This document shows, piece after piece, positions 35,759 to 44,494 of a stretch of DNA of 64,000 bases. Below the pieces are notes generated by a model, which searched no databases, was not told the origin of the DNA, and saw only the letters and a program-made list of their open reading frames with translations. This DNA is from an uncultured Prevotella sp. (GTDB lineage Bacteria; Bacteroidota; Bacteroidia; Bacteroidales; Bacteroidaceae), in assembly GCA_900315545.1 (NCBI GenBank), contig OMZM01000003.1, positions 1 through 64,000 of the forward strand, in the 5' to 3' direction. Both the position numbers and the translations under genes were made by a program. The stretch's first letter is position 1. Each line of letters begins with the position of its first letter.

Positions 35759-35811
35759 ATTTCGGTCATTCTCAGTTCGGTTTTTGAACTGAAATGGCCG
35801 AAATTTCTTTT
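35759..35811 (+). terminator. Terminator of gdhA
   Basis: ATTTCGGTCATTCTCAGTTC pairs imperfectly with GAACTGAAATGGCCGAAAT around a T-rich loop and is followed by TTCTTTT. The rlpA start codon follows at once. Confidence 0.82.
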
Positions 35812-35812
35812 A

Positions 35813-36415
35813 ATGAGAATAGTAATATTCATCATATCACTTTTATTCTTCACTTCTTTGTCAGCACAGGAACAAAGAGGAAAAGCATCATATTATTCAA
35901 AGCGAGCAACAGGTGCACGCACGAGCAGTGGCGAGAAGCTTCACCACGACAGCATGACGTGTGCCCACCGTACGCATCCGTTCGGCACGATGCTCCGCGT
36001 TACGTGTCCCGCCACTGGCAAGACTGTTGTCGTGCGAGTTACCGACAGGGGACCGTTCAGTCATGGCAGGATTATAGACTTGTCGTGGGGTGCGGCAAAG
36101 GCGCTTGGCATACTCGACATGGGCATTGCCACCGTGCATGTTGAGGTGATAAGACAGGGACAGAAATTAGGTCCGCTGAAGAGCGACGAGAGCCTGGAGA
36201 TACCGGAAATAGACTTCATCGTGGGCGACGCCGGCTACAAGTTTCTGCCTGAGTTGCAGCAACACACGCTCAACGACAATCACGAGATACCAAAGAAGAA
36301 AGAGCCTAAACCAAAGGCAAAGTCCAAACATTCGCCGAAGGACGGCAAGAAAGAGAAAGCATTACATCCAAACAGTACAAATATTTGGTCAGACATTTTC
36401 AATCTGAACAAATAA
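35813..36415 (+). CDS. rlpA: RlpA-like double-psi beta-barrel protein
   Basis: 200 aa. Signal peptide MRIVIFIISLLFFTSLSAQ, then a DPBB domain: QRGKASYYSKRATGARTSSG, MTCAHRTHPFGTMLRVT, VVRVTDRGPFSHGRIIDLSW and ALGILDMGIATVHVEVI. The C-terminal tail is Lys/Pro-rich and unstructured. There is no SPOR domain, unlike E. coli RlpA. Family members cleave glycan strands that lack peptide stems. The FucP-like gene follows after 9 bases. Confidence 0.87.
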   Translation: MRIVIFIISLLFFTSLSAQEQRGKASYYSKRATGARTSSGEKLHHDSMTCAHRTHPFGTMLRVTCPATGKTVVVRVTDRGPFSHGRIIDLSWGAAKALGILDMGIATVHVEVIRQGQKLGPLKSDESLEIPEIDFIVGDAGYKFLPELQQHTLNDNHEIPKKKEPKPKAKSKHSPKDGKKEKALHPNSTNIWSDIFNLNK

Positions 36416-36424
36416 TATATAAGT

Positions 36425-37735
36425 ATGAAAAGAAACACATCACTGCTTAGTTCAGACGGAGTGAGCTACGTCATTCCGTTTATTCTGATAACCATGTGCT
36501 TTGCCCTCTGGGGATTTGCCAACGACATAACCAACCCGATGGTAAAGGCATTCTCAAAGATTTTCCGCATGAGCGTTACCGACGGCGCCTTAGTTCAGCT
36601 TGCCTTTTATGGCGGCTATTTCGTAATGGCTTTTCCTGCAGCCATGTTCATACGTCGCTACAGTTACAAGTCGGGCGTGCTGATGGGGCTGGCACTCTAT
36701 GCCATCGGTGCTCTGCTGTTTCTTCCGGCAAAGATGAGCGGCATCTATTATCCGTTTCTTGCGGCATATTTCATCATGACCTGCGGCTTGTCGTTTCTTG
36801 AGACGAGCTGCAATCCATACATTTTGTCGATGGGCACGGCAGAGACAGCTACCCGTCGGCTCAACCTTGCGCAGTCGTTCAATCCGATAGGCTCTCTCAT
36901 GGGTATGTTTGTAGCCATGAATTTCATACAAGCGCGCTTGTCGCCATTGTCTACGGAGGAGCGTGCCGCGCTCGACGACACACAGTTTGCCGCGTTGCGC
37001 GACAGCGACCTGTCGGTGCTGATAGCGCCATATCTGTTCATAGGCATTGTCATTCTTGCCATCTTCTTCATCATCCTGCGCACCAAGATGCCAAATACGG
37101 GCGACAGCGACAGCAAGGACCTTAACCTGTCTGCCACCTTGCGCAGACTGCTGGGCAGGCAGCGATACAGAGAAGGCGTCGTTGCGCAGTTCTTCTATGT
37201 AGGTGCCCAGATTATGTGCTGGACGTTTATCATACAATATGGCACGCGCGTCTTCATGGCTGAGGGTATGGCTGAGAAAGAAGCCGAGATACTTTCGCAG
37301 CAGTACAACATTGTGGCGATGGCTATCTTCTGCGTGAGCCGCTTTGTATGCACATTCTTCCTGAAATACATCCGTCCCGGCGTGCTGCTGTCGGCATTAG
37401 CCGTAGTTGCCGGAGTGCTTACAGCCGGAGTCATCATGGCTGACGGCAGAGTCGGTGTCTACTGCCTTGTGGGTGTATCGGCATGCATGTCGCTTATGTT
37501 CCCAACCATCTACGGCATCGCCCTTACAGGCATCGGCGAGGATGCCAAGCTGGGTGCTGCGGGTCTCATCATGGCTATTCTCGGCGGCTCGATACTGCCT
37601 CCGATGCAGGCAGCCATTATCGACCGTCAGGTGGTTGCAGGCATGCCGGCAGTCAACGTGTCGTTTGTCCTGCCGCTGATATGCTTCATCGTCGTGGCAA
37701 TATACGGTTACAGGGCTGTTTCGTGCAAAAACTGA
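36425..37735 (+). CDS. FucP-type sugar:proton symporter (major facilitator)
   Basis: 436 aa with 12 membrane helices. ITMCFALWGFANDITNPMVK at the start and LAFYGGYFVMAFPAAMFIRR and SFLETSCNPYI are FucP signatures. The closest known members carry L-fucose, galactose, glucose or N-acetylglucosamine; the exact sugar cannot be read. It lies 9 bases after rlpA, so the two are probably cotranscribed, a pairing that might recover wall-derived sugar. Confidence 0.88.
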   Translation: MKRNTSLLSSDGVSYVIPFILITMCFALWGFANDITNPMVKAFSKIFRMSVTDGALVQLAFYGGYFVMAFPAAMFIRRYSYKSGVLMGLALYAIGALLFLPAKMSGIYYPFLAAYFIMTCGLSFLETSCNPYILSMGTAETATRRLNLAQSFNPIGSLMGMFVAMNFIQARLSPLSTEERAALDDTQFAALRDSDLSVLIAPYLFIGIVILAIFFIILRTKMPNTGDSDSKDLNLSATLRRLLGRQRYREGVVAQFFYVGAQIMCWTFIIQYGTRVFMAEGMAEKEAEILSQQYNIVAMAIFCVSRFVCTFFLKYIRPGVLLSALAVVAGVLTAGVIMADGRVGVYCLVGVSACMSLMFPTIYGIALTGIGEDAKLGAAGLIMAILGGSILPPMQAAIIDRQVVAGMPAVNVSFVLPLICFIVVAIYGYRAVSCKN

Positions 37736-37774
37736 GCCGTCTGAGCTTACATTCTAACATTTTTGCTGCTATTT

Positions 37775-37806
37775 TTTGGAAGTTTTGCAAAAAAAGTTTA
37801 CATTTG
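37775..37806 (+). promoter_or_regulatory. Aquaporin gene promoter
   Basis: TTTG (37775-37778), 20 bases, TACATTTG (37799-37806), about 42 bases before the ATG at 37848. Confidence 0.7.
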
Positions 37807-37847
37807 CAATACAAATCACATATTTTTTAACTAAAACAAGAAAGAAC

Positions 37848-38525
37848 ATGAAAAAGTATTTAGCAGAAATGTTTGGCACAATGGTGCTTGTATTGATGGG
37901 CTGCGGCGTAGCAGTTAGTTTGGGATGCGATCCAGTCAACAACATCCCTGCCGTAGTAGGCACAGCCTTAGCCTTCGGTCTCTCAGTAGTAGCTATGGCA
38001 TACACCATCGGCGGCATCTCAGGTTGCCACATCAACCCTGCCATCACACTCGGCTGCTTCCTCAGCGGACGCATGAGCGCAAAAGACTGCGGAATGTACA
38101 TGATATTCCAGGTTATCGGTGCATTCATCGGCTCTGCCCTGCTCTATCTGCTTGTAGGCAATGTTGAGGGCATGACCGGCACAGGCGCCAACGACCTGCA
38201 AGAAGGCGTTAGCGTAGTAGGCGGACTGCTGGCAGAAATTGTCTTCACATGCGTATTCGTACTCGTTGTGCTCGGCGCTACTGCAAAGACTAACGGTGCA
38301 ACAAACAACTTCGCAGGTCTGGCTATCGGCTTGGCACTCGTTCTCGTTCACCTCGTATGCATACGCTACACAGGCACATCAGTCAACCCAGCACGCTCTA
38401 TCGCACCGGCTGTATTCCAGCAGGGAACAGCACTGACCAACCTCTGGATATTCATCGTTGGTCCGTTCGTAGGCGGAACACTGGCAGCATGCATCTGGAA
38501 AATCATAGAGCCAGCAGAGAAATAA
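37848..38525 (+). CDS. Aquaporin (MIP family)
   Basis: 225 aa from MKKYLAEMFGTMVLVLMGCG; the upstream in-frame start at 37776 lies in the promoter. Six membrane helices and both NPA motifs are present (GCHINPAITLG and GTSVNPARSIAP). An Arg follows the second NPA, as in all aquaporins. The residues around it and the lack of the longer glycerol-facilitator loops suggest a water channel of the AqpZ kind, but glycerol transport is not excluded. Confidence 0.92.
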   Translation: MKKYLAEMFGTMVLVLMGCGVAVSLGCDPVNNIPAVVGTALAFGLSVVAMAYTIGGISGCHINPAITLGCFLSGRMSAKDCGMYMIFQVIGAFIGSALLYLLVGNVEGMTGTGANDLQEGVSVVGGLLAEIVFTCVFVLVVLGATAKTNGATNNFAGLAIGLALVLVHLVCIRYTGTSVNPARSIAPAVFQQGTALTNLWIFIVGPFVGGTLAACIWKIIEPAEK

Positions 38526-38550
38526 TAATCTACCGACATAACACGTTTAC

Positions 38551-38595
38551 AGGAGCCATCTTCCCACCTGAGGGACAGATGGCTTCTGGCTTTTC
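38551..38595 (+). terminator. Terminator after the aquaporin gene
   Basis: AGGAGCCATCT pairs with AGATGGCTTCT around a 15-base loop, followed by GGCTTTTCC. It directly adjoins the sigma-54-like end of repeat copy 4. Confidence 0.7.
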
Positions 38596-38640
38596 CGCCC
38601 GCACGCCGACACCGGCGCAACGGCAGCTCTCGCGCACGCG

Positions 38641-39093
38641 CATACAAAAACCGTGCCAAACTCTCACGGATTTTCATTCTGCCCGGGAAATGATGAAAAA
38701 TTTTGACAGAGAAAAACTCTCCAAATAGAATATTTTTAGCCTCCGAAAGTGCTAAAATATGTAAAAATCAGTATCGTCGATAACTGTTAAAATTGTCAAA
38801 GAGTATCTTTGACACCCCTATTTCGCCTTTTTTGCCCTGCCAGACACAGTATCCAACACCCCAAAACACTATGTCTGACCTCCTCAAACACACTGTTTGA
38901 CAATCTCAAACATACTCTTTGACAATTTTAACATATACATTTCATGCACAGAAAGACTACGCACCACACTATCATATTGACGATCAGACAATTACAGACA
39001 CTATCGAAATTTGGGCATATTTTGCCCCTTTGATTTTCAAAACGACTTTCGCGGGCACTCACGCAACAGTAAAACAGCAAAGATTGATTATAC
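38641..39093 (-). repeat. Phased-palindrome intergenic repeat, copy 4
   Basis: Inverted orientation. On the plus strand units begin at 38796, 38840, 38862, 38884 and 38906, that is 44, 22, 22 and 22 bp. Unit 4 (38840) is the most degenerate. The bracketing inverted repeat is intact (GTTAAAATTGTCAAAGA at 38786-38802, TCTTTGACAATTTTAAC at 38916-38932). On the minus strand the end TTTGGCACGGTTTTTGTA has GG and GT 10 bases apart and would read toward the 3' end of the aquaporin gene. The left arm is more diverged than in other copies. The copy fills most of the gap between the aquaporin gene and the toxin-antitoxin pair. Confidence 0.88.
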
Positions 39094-39177
39094 ACTGCCA
39101 ACCCAGCAAGCGATTGTACATTCAGCAAAACTATACAAAATTTTTATCTATTTCTTCGGATTTCTGAAAATAATAAT

Positions 39178-39185
39178 TATCTTTG
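39178..39185 (+). promoter_or_regulatory. -7 box of the mntA-hepT operon
   Basis: TATCTTTGC lies 23 bases before the mntA ATG; the -33 region is weak (TTCG). Confidence 0.6.
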
Positions 39186-39207
39186 CAACATAATAAATCA
39201 TACGCCT

Positions 39208-39507
39208 ATGAGTACTCAACTGATGCAACAGACCATAGCAGACTACTTTAAAACACAGCCAGTGCTTAAAGCATGGCTTTTTGGCTCATACTCAAGAAAT
39301 GAGCAAAGAGTCTGGAGCGATATCGACATACTCGTAGAATATGACCGTCGCCAACCCATCGGACTTATGAAGATTGCAGGAATGAAAACAGATCTTGAAG
39401 ATTTGCTAAACTGCGAAGTCGACCTTGTAGAGAACGGCAAACTCCGCCAGTGGGCTGTAGAAAGTGTAGACAAAGACAAAAAACTGATTTATGAGAGAGC
39501 ACAGTAG
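39208..39507 (+). CDS. mntA: MntA-like nucleotidyltransferase antitoxin
   Basis: 99 aa. The minimal nucleotidyltransferase motif GSYSR (26-30) followed by DID (38-40) is intact, giving the metal-binding aspartates. In HEPN/MNT toxin-antitoxin systems such proteins AMPylate a Tyr of the HEPN toxin and so silence it. The gene overlaps hepT by 17 bases. It follows repeat copy 4. Confidence 0.88.
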   Translation: MSTQLMQQTIADYFKTQPVLKAWLFGSYSRNEQRVWSDIDILVEYDRRQPIGLMKIAGMKTDLEDLLNCEVDLVENGKLRQWAVESVDKDKKLIYERAQ

Positions 39508-39997
39508 AGATCGCGGACGACTGGAAGATATACTGAAACATGTACAGAACATAGAAAAAATAGTCAACGGTATATCGTTCGAGGAATTTGTAAAAGACAT
39601 TCGCATATATTATTCCGTCATGAAAAACGTAGAAGTTATCGGAGAGGCAGCAAACATGTTGACACGCCATTTCCGGAATGAACATACACAACTTCCATGG
39701 CGCCAGATAATCGGCATGCGCCATGTCCTTGTTCACGGATATTCCAATGTCTCTGACGAAGACCTATGGCTGACGGCAACAAGCGAAATAAATCCACTGC
39801 GCAAGCAAGTAGAGCAATATCTCTCAACCATCGATTGGAACGAATGGCAAAAGGAAGATGACCCATACTCGGAAACAGATAATGCAGCATTCAAACAGGC
39901 TGCATATTCTGCACGCAAGATGAAAGAAAAAGGATTCGACAACAGAGACATTGCAGAAATAACAGGCTTGACAGCAGAGGAAATAGAAAGACTGTAA
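39491..39997 (+). CDS. hepT: HepT-like HEPN ribonuclease toxin with C-terminal extension
   Basis: 168 aa. The HEPN (DUF86) domain covers residues about 8-120 and has the RX4HXY motif as R77-HVLV-H82-G-Y84, which combines the RNase active site with the Tyr that MntA modifies. Residues about 125-168 are extra: a charged linker and MKEKGFDNRDIAEITGLTAE EIERL (split), a small helix-turn-helix-like module. That module resembles the end of Rpn/PD-(D/E)XK nuclease-like proteins. Typical HepT is 115-140 aa. Confidence 0.88.
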   Translation: MREHSRDRGRLEDILKHVQNIEKIVNGISFEEFVKDIRIYYSVMKNVEVIGEAANMLTRHFRNEHTQLPWRQIIGMRHVLVHGYSNVSDEDLWLTATSEINPLRKQVEQYLSTIDWNEWQKEDDPYSETDNAAFKQAAYSARKMKEKGFDNRDIAEITGLTAEEIERL

Positions 39998-40020
39998 GAC
40001 ATAACAAAACAACTATAAAA

Positions 40021-40068
40021 AAATTCAGGGAAATGCCGACAAAATCGCATCTCCCTGAATTTCTATTT
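40021..40068 (+). terminator. Terminator after hepT
   Basis: AAATTCAGGGA pairs with TCCCTGAATTT, extended by an inner TGC/GCA, followed by CTATTTAT. The rest of the 425-base gap up to aspA is AT-rich, with a -7 box TATCTTTG at 40293-40300. Confidence 0.85.
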
Positions 40069-40292
40069 ATATCAAACAGAATTTATTTACTTGATTTGAC
40101 ATTCCACCCTTGTGCTTTTGCAAAGTTAACAATATTTTGAATGGTCGAAATAGTCCATTGTGTCGTTACTGCAAATCTAATACCTTATTATTTACATACT
40201 TATTTGTTATAATTTATGCCACTGTCAGCACTTTATGAGTTAAAAAACTTAAATATAAGCATCTTTTAAAAGCAATATTGAATAATAATATC

Positions 40293-40300
40293 TATCTTTG
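40293..40300 (+). promoter_or_regulatory. -7 box of aspA
   Basis: TATCTTTGT, giving a leader of about 115 bases before the aspA ATG at 40423. The -33 match is weak. Confidence 0.5.
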
Positions 40301-40422
40301 TAAACTTTTAATTCAACACGTGAAAAATACTTTTCAAAAAGCAAACGTACCGCAACACTAAAGTTGCACGACGGACAAAACGAAACAAGAAAACTTATAA
40401 CTTAAAAATAAATAAAAAAACA

Positions 40423-41829
40423 ATGGCAAAAGAAAAATTCAGAGTAGAGTCTGACTTGTTAGGCGAACTCCAAGTGCCTGCCGAAGCATACTATGGCGTG
40501 CAGACACAGCGCGGTATCAACAACTACCGCATTTCAAACACACGCATGTGTGATTATCCCGACTACGTGATAGCAATAGCTTACGTAAAATGGGCTGCTA
40601 TCCAGACCAACAACGTGCTCGGCGTTATCGACGACAAAATCACGAAGGCTGTTTCACAGGCTTGCGAGGAAATCGTCAACGGCAAACTGCACGATAACTT
40701 CCCAGTCGACATGATGCAGGGCGGTGCCGGAACATCTGTCAACATGAACGCAAACGAGGTTATCGCCAACCGCGCCCTTGAAATCATGGGCTACAAGAAG
40801 GGCGAATACCAGCACTGCTGGCCTAACGACCACCTCAACTGCGGACAGTCTACAAACGACGTTTATCCGACAACCATCCACCTGACTATTATCCGCATGA
40901 ACAAGGCTCTCATCGAGTCGCTGAAAGAACTCATTGCCGCTTTCCGTCAGAAGGGACGCGCTTGGCGCAACGTCATCAAGATGGGACGTACACAGCTGCA
41001 GGATGGCGTGCCAATGTCTGCCGGTCAGGAGTTCACAGCATTTGCCAACCAGCTGCAAGACGAAATAAAGAACCTCAACCAGAATGTTAAGCAGCTGTAT
41101 GAAATCAACATGGGCGGTACAGCCATCGGTACAGGTCTGAACGCAGCACCAGGATTCCCTGAGGTATGCGCAAAGAAGCTGGCAGAACTCACGGGCGAGC
41201 CTTTCGTAGCAGCAAAAGACCTCGTGGCAGCTACACCTGACACGGCACCATACGTGAGCTACTCTTCAGCACTGAAGCGTCTGGCTGTAAAACTGTCTAA
41301 GATTTGCAACGACCTCCGCCTGATGGCATCTGGTCCACGTTGCGGTCTGAACGAAATCAACCTGCCGGCTAAGGCTCCAGGCTCATCAATCATGCCGGGT
41401 AAAGTAAACCCAGTGATACCAGAAGTAACCAACCAGGTATGCTTCAAGGTTATCGGCAACGACATGACTGTGGCTATGGCAGCAGAAGCAGGACAGCTGC
41501 AGCTGAACGTAATGGAACCGGTCATCCTCGAGTCAATACTCGAAAGCATGACATGGCTGACACGTGCTATGCACACTCTGCGCGTAGAATGTGTTGAAGG
41601 CATAACAGTAAACCGCGAGCGCACTATCAAGATGGTACGCAACTCTATCGGTATCGTTACAGCCCTGAACCCATACATCGGCTACAAGGCAAGCACAAAG
41701 GTAGCAAAAGAGGCTCTCAAGAGCGGACGCTCAGTCTACGACATCGCCCTCGAACAGGGACTGATGACTAAGGAGCAGCTGGAAGAAGCTCTCGACCCGA
41801 AGAAAATGCTCAATCCTCACGAGTTCTAA
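40423..41829 (+). CDS. aspA: Aspartate ammonia-lyase
   Basis: 468 aa. The superfamily signature GSSIMPGKVNPVIPE is intact, with its catalytic Ser. GGAGTSVNMNANEV and the HCWPNDHLNCGQSTNDVYPT region are those of aspartase and class II fumarase. RVESDLLGELQVPAEAYYGV QTQRGINNY (two parts) at the N-terminus and the overall length favour aspartase. It converts aspartate to fumarate and ammonia and feeds fumarate to succinate formation. Codon bias suggests high expression. Confidence 0.92.
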   Translation: MAKEKFRVESDLLGELQVPAEAYYGVQTQRGINNYRISNTRMCDYPDYVIAIAYVKWAAIQTNNVLGVIDDKITKAVSQACEEIVNGKLHDNFPVDMMQGGAGTSVNMNANEVIANRALEIMGYKKGEYQHCWPNDHLNCGQSTNDVYPTTIHLTIIRMNKALIESLKELIAAFRQKGRAWRNVIKMGRTQLQDGVPMSAGQEFTAFANQLQDEIKNLNQNVKQLYEINMGGTAIGTGLNAAPGFPEVCAKKLAELTGEPFVAAKDLVAATPDTAPYVSYSSALKRLAVKLSKICNDLRLMASGPRCGLNEINLPAKAPGSSIMPGKVNPVIPEVTNQVCFKVIGNDMTVAMAAEAGQLQLNVMEPVILESILESMTWLTRAMHTLRVECVEGITVNRERTIKMVRNSIGIVTALNPYIGYKASTKVAKEALKSGRSVYDIALEQGLMTKEQLEEALDPKKMLNPHEF

Positions 41830-41858
41830 ACCCGTAAGGATAAGGACATAAAACAAAC

Positions 41859-41886
41859 GGATGCTACTCTCGCGAGCTACATCCGT
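41859..41886 (+). terminator. First hairpin after aspA
   Basis: ACGGATG/CATCCGT with a 16-base loop. It has no T-run and may stabilise the mRNA end ahead of the true terminator 40 bases on. Confidence 0.5.
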
Positions 41887-41924
41887 TCTCAGTCAATTAT
41901 AATACCTAATTTATTTAAGGTAAG

Positions 41925-41957
41925 CACCGTTGGATTTCTCCAACGGTGTTTCTTTTA
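41925..41957. terminator. Terminator between aspA and nfnAB
   Basis: A perfect 10-bp stem CACCGTTGGA/TCCAACGGTG with a 4-base loop is followed by TTTCTTTTA on the aspA side. It is convergent with nfnAB and may also serve it. Confidence 0.85.
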
Positions 41958-41960
41958 TAC

Positions 41961-44345
41961 TTACTTGCCAGACAACTTCTTGTGCATGTTGGCAGCAGCA
42001 CGTCGTCCGTCGCCCATAGCGAGGATGACGGTAGCACCTCCGCGCACGATGTCGCCACCGGCAAACAGTCCGTCGCGCGAACTCTGCATCTCGTCGTTGA
42101 CAGCAATAGTGTTCTTCCTGCCAAGCTCCAGCCCCTCGATAGACTTCGGCACAAGTGGGTTTGGCGATACGCCGACAGCCACGACTACCTCGTCAACGTC
42201 TATCGTAACGGTCTTTCCTGGTATAGGCTCCGGTCTGCGGCGACCGCTTTCGTCTGCCTCGCCGAGCTGCATGACTTGCAATACAGCCTGCTTTACCGCA
42301 CCTTTCTCGTCAGCAATATACTCGATAGGATTGTGCAGGGTAAGGAACTTTATTCCCTCTTCCTTCGCATGCTTCACCTCTTCGAGACGTGCCGGCATCT
42401 CAGCCTCCGAGCGGCGATAGACGATTGTTACGTCTGCACCGAGTCGCTTAGCCGTGCGGCATGAGTCCATAGCCGTGTTTCCACCACCCACGACAAGCAC
42501 ATTCTTAGCCTTATTGATAGGCGTATCGGCGTCTGGGTTGGCTGCATCCATGAGGTTTACGCGCGTCAGATATTCGTTAGACGACATTATGTTGAGGGCA
42601 TTCTCGCCTGGTATGTCCATGAAGTTAGGCAGTCCGGCACCTGAACCGACAAAGATTCCCTTGAATCCCTGTGCCTGAAGCTCGTCGACGCTGATGGTCT
42701 TGCCCACGATAGTGTCTGTATAGAAATGTACACCCATGTTGCGGAGATTTTCAATTTCAACGTCTACGATGCGGTTTGGCAGACGGAATTCCGGTATACC
42801 ATACTTCAGCACGCCACCGATTTCATGCAGTGCCTCGAAGACATGCACGTCGTATCCGAGCTTAACCATATCGCCTGCGAAGCTCAGGCCACTTGGTCCG
42901 GAACCTACGACGGCAACCTTTATGCCGTTGGCTGGTGCCACCTCAGGCAGCGACATCTTGCCGCTCTCGCGCTCGTAGTCGGCAGCAAAACGCTCAAGAT
43001 AGCCGATAGCCACAGCAGGCTCGTTCATCTTGAGATGTATGCAACGGCTCTCGCACTGCTTCTCCTGCGGACAGACACGACCACAGACAGCAGGCAGTGC
43101 TGACGTATCTTTCAGCACTTTGGCTGCACCGAGTATGTTTCCACGCTCAATATTCTTTACAAACGAAGGAATATTGATATTCACCGGACAGCCCTCCACG
43201 CATGTCGGCTTGGCACAGTCGAGACAGCGCTTTGCCTCACGCATTGCCATCTCCTTTGTCAGACCTACGTTGACTTCCTCCAGACGTGTAGTAGCACGAT
43301 AGACAGGGTCGAGTTCCGGCATGACGACACGCTCTATCTGCGTGCGCTCTTTCGGCTTCATCGACTTGCGCAACTCGTCGCGCCACGCAGCAGAACGGTC
43401 GGTAAGCACTGCTATGTCGTTGTCGAAGCTGCCATCGTCGGCACATGCTGACTTGCTGTTTGCTGCTTCGCCACAAGCCTTTTCCTCAGCCTTGCCACAG
43501 CCACAACCTTGCGAGCCATTCTTCATAGCCTCCTCATAGCGGCGCATATCTTCCTGCTCCACTTCGCGGAACGTACCCATGCGCTTGAACATCTCGTCCC
43601 AGTCAACCTGGAAACCGTCGAACTCAGGACCGTCGATACATACGAACTTGGTCTTTCCGCCTATCGTCAGACGGCATGCTCCACACATACCGGTACCGTC
43701 GACCATGATGGTATTGAGCGAAACATCTGTCGAAATATTATACTTTTGTGTAAGCAGACAGCAGAACTTCATCATAATTGGAGGTCCTATGGCAAATGCC
43801 TTGTCTACGTGTTCCTCGTTGATAAGTTTCTCCATACCTACCGTAACGACACCTTTCTCGCCGTACGAGCCGTCGTCGGTCATAATAACTACACGGTCGC
43901 TGTACTTGCGCACTTCGTCCTCGAGTATGATGAGATCTTTCGAGCGTCCTGCCAGGACAGACAGCACACGGTTACCTGCCTCTTTCAAAGCCTTGATGAT
44001 AGGCAGCATCGGGGCAACGCCTACTCCACCACCGGCACACAGTACCGTGCCGAAGTTCTCTATATGTGTGGCATTGCCGAGCGGTCCGACAACGTCAGTG
44101 ATGTAGTCGCCTTCATTCAGTTGACACAGTTTCGACGACGACAGTCCCACTGTCTGCACGACGATTGTGATTGTACCACGCTCAATGTCGGCATCGGCAA
44201 TGGTCAGCGGCATGCGCTCACCCTTCTCGCCTACTCTCACTATTACGAAGTTACCCGCCTTTCTGCTTTTTGCAATCAGCGGTGCTTCAATCTCGAAAAG
44301 GTAAACCTTCTCGGAGAATTTTTGCTTCTTGACAATCTTGTTCAT
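41961..44345 (-). CDS. Fused NfnAB-like NADH/ferredoxin:NADP oxidoreductase (annotated also as glutamate synthase small-chain fusion)
   Basis: 794 aa, a natural fusion. Residues 1-~290 are the NfnA/SudB part: an FAD-binding barrel, AGGGVGVAPMLPIIKA for NAD(P) and MVDGTGMCGACRLTIGGKTK FVCIDGPEFD with the [2Fe-2S] cysteines. Residues about 340-794 are NfnB/GltD-like: [4Fe-4S] motifs CLDCAKPTCVEGCPV and CGRVCPQEKQCESRC, then VVGSGPSGLSFAGDM (FAD) and VVGGGNTAMDSCRTAKRLGA (NADPH). Separate NfnA and NfnB bifurcate electrons between NADH, ferredoxin and NADP. The acidic linker (about 290-330) is Cys-rich. A -7 box TACTTTTG is at 44404-44411 on the minus strand. It could supply NADPH to icd or gdhA. 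Confidence 0.9.
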   Translation of the reverse strand: MNKIVKKQKFSEKVYLFEIEAPLIAKSRKAGNFVIVRVGEKGERMPLTIADADIERGTITIVVQTVGLSSSKLCQLNEGDYITDVVGPLGNATHIENFGTVLCAGGGVGVAPMLPIIKALKEAGNRVLSVLAGRSKDLIILEDEVRKYSDRVVIMTDDGSYGEKGVVTVGMEKLINEEHVDKAFAIGPPIMMKFCCLLTQKYNISTDVSLNTIMVDGTGMCGACRLTIGGKTKFVCIDGPEFDGFQVDWDEMFKRMGTFREVEQEDMRRYEEAMKNGSQGCGCGKAEEKACGEAANSKSACADDGSFDNDIAVLTDRSAAWRDELRKSMKPKERTQIERVVMPELDPVYRATTRLEEVNVGLTKEMAMREAKRCLDCAKPTCVEGCPVNINIPSFVKNIERGNILGAAKVLKDTSALPAVCGRVCPQEKQCESRCIHLKMNEPAVAIGYLERFAADYERESGKMSLPEVAPANGIKVAVVGSGPSGLSFAGDMVKLGYDVHVFEALHEIGGVLKYGIPEFRLPNRIVDVEIENLRNMGVHFYTDTIVGKTISVDELQAQGFKGIFVGSGAGLPNFMDIPGENALNIMSSNEYLTRVNLMDAANPDADTPINKAKNVLVVGGGNTAMDSCRTAKRLGADVTIVYRRSEAEMPARLEEVKHAKEEGIKFLTLHNPIEYIADEKGAVKQAVLQVMQLGEADESGRRRPEPIPGKTVTIDVDEVVVAVGVSPNPLVPKSIEGLELGRKNTIAVNDEMQSSRDGLFAGGDIVRGGATVILAMGDGRRAAANMHKKLSGK

Positions 44346-44439
44346 TTGTTTTGTATGTTTATATTGTTACTTTTGCATTTTCCGACAGTTGTCTTTGTCC
44401 GTGCAAAAGTACAAAATTATCTTCAAAGTAGATATAGAT

Positions 44440-44479
44440 GACAGGGTTTTATAGAATAAATCATCTGCAAAACCCTGTC
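44440..44479 (-). terminator. Inverted repeat after icd
   Basis: GACAGGGTTTT pairs with AAAACCCTGTC across an 18-base loop. On the minus strand it follows icd and precedes the nfnAB promoter. It lacks a good T-run on that strand, so it is a probable but imperfect end of the citD...icd operon. Confidence 0.5.
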
Positions 44480-44494
44480 TTTTCTACTTTCAGA

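Noticed and set aside
43509-44441. Antisense ORF (310 aa) opposite nfnAB
   Set aside because: Shadow of a strongly supported frame with FAD, NADP and Fe-S motifs.
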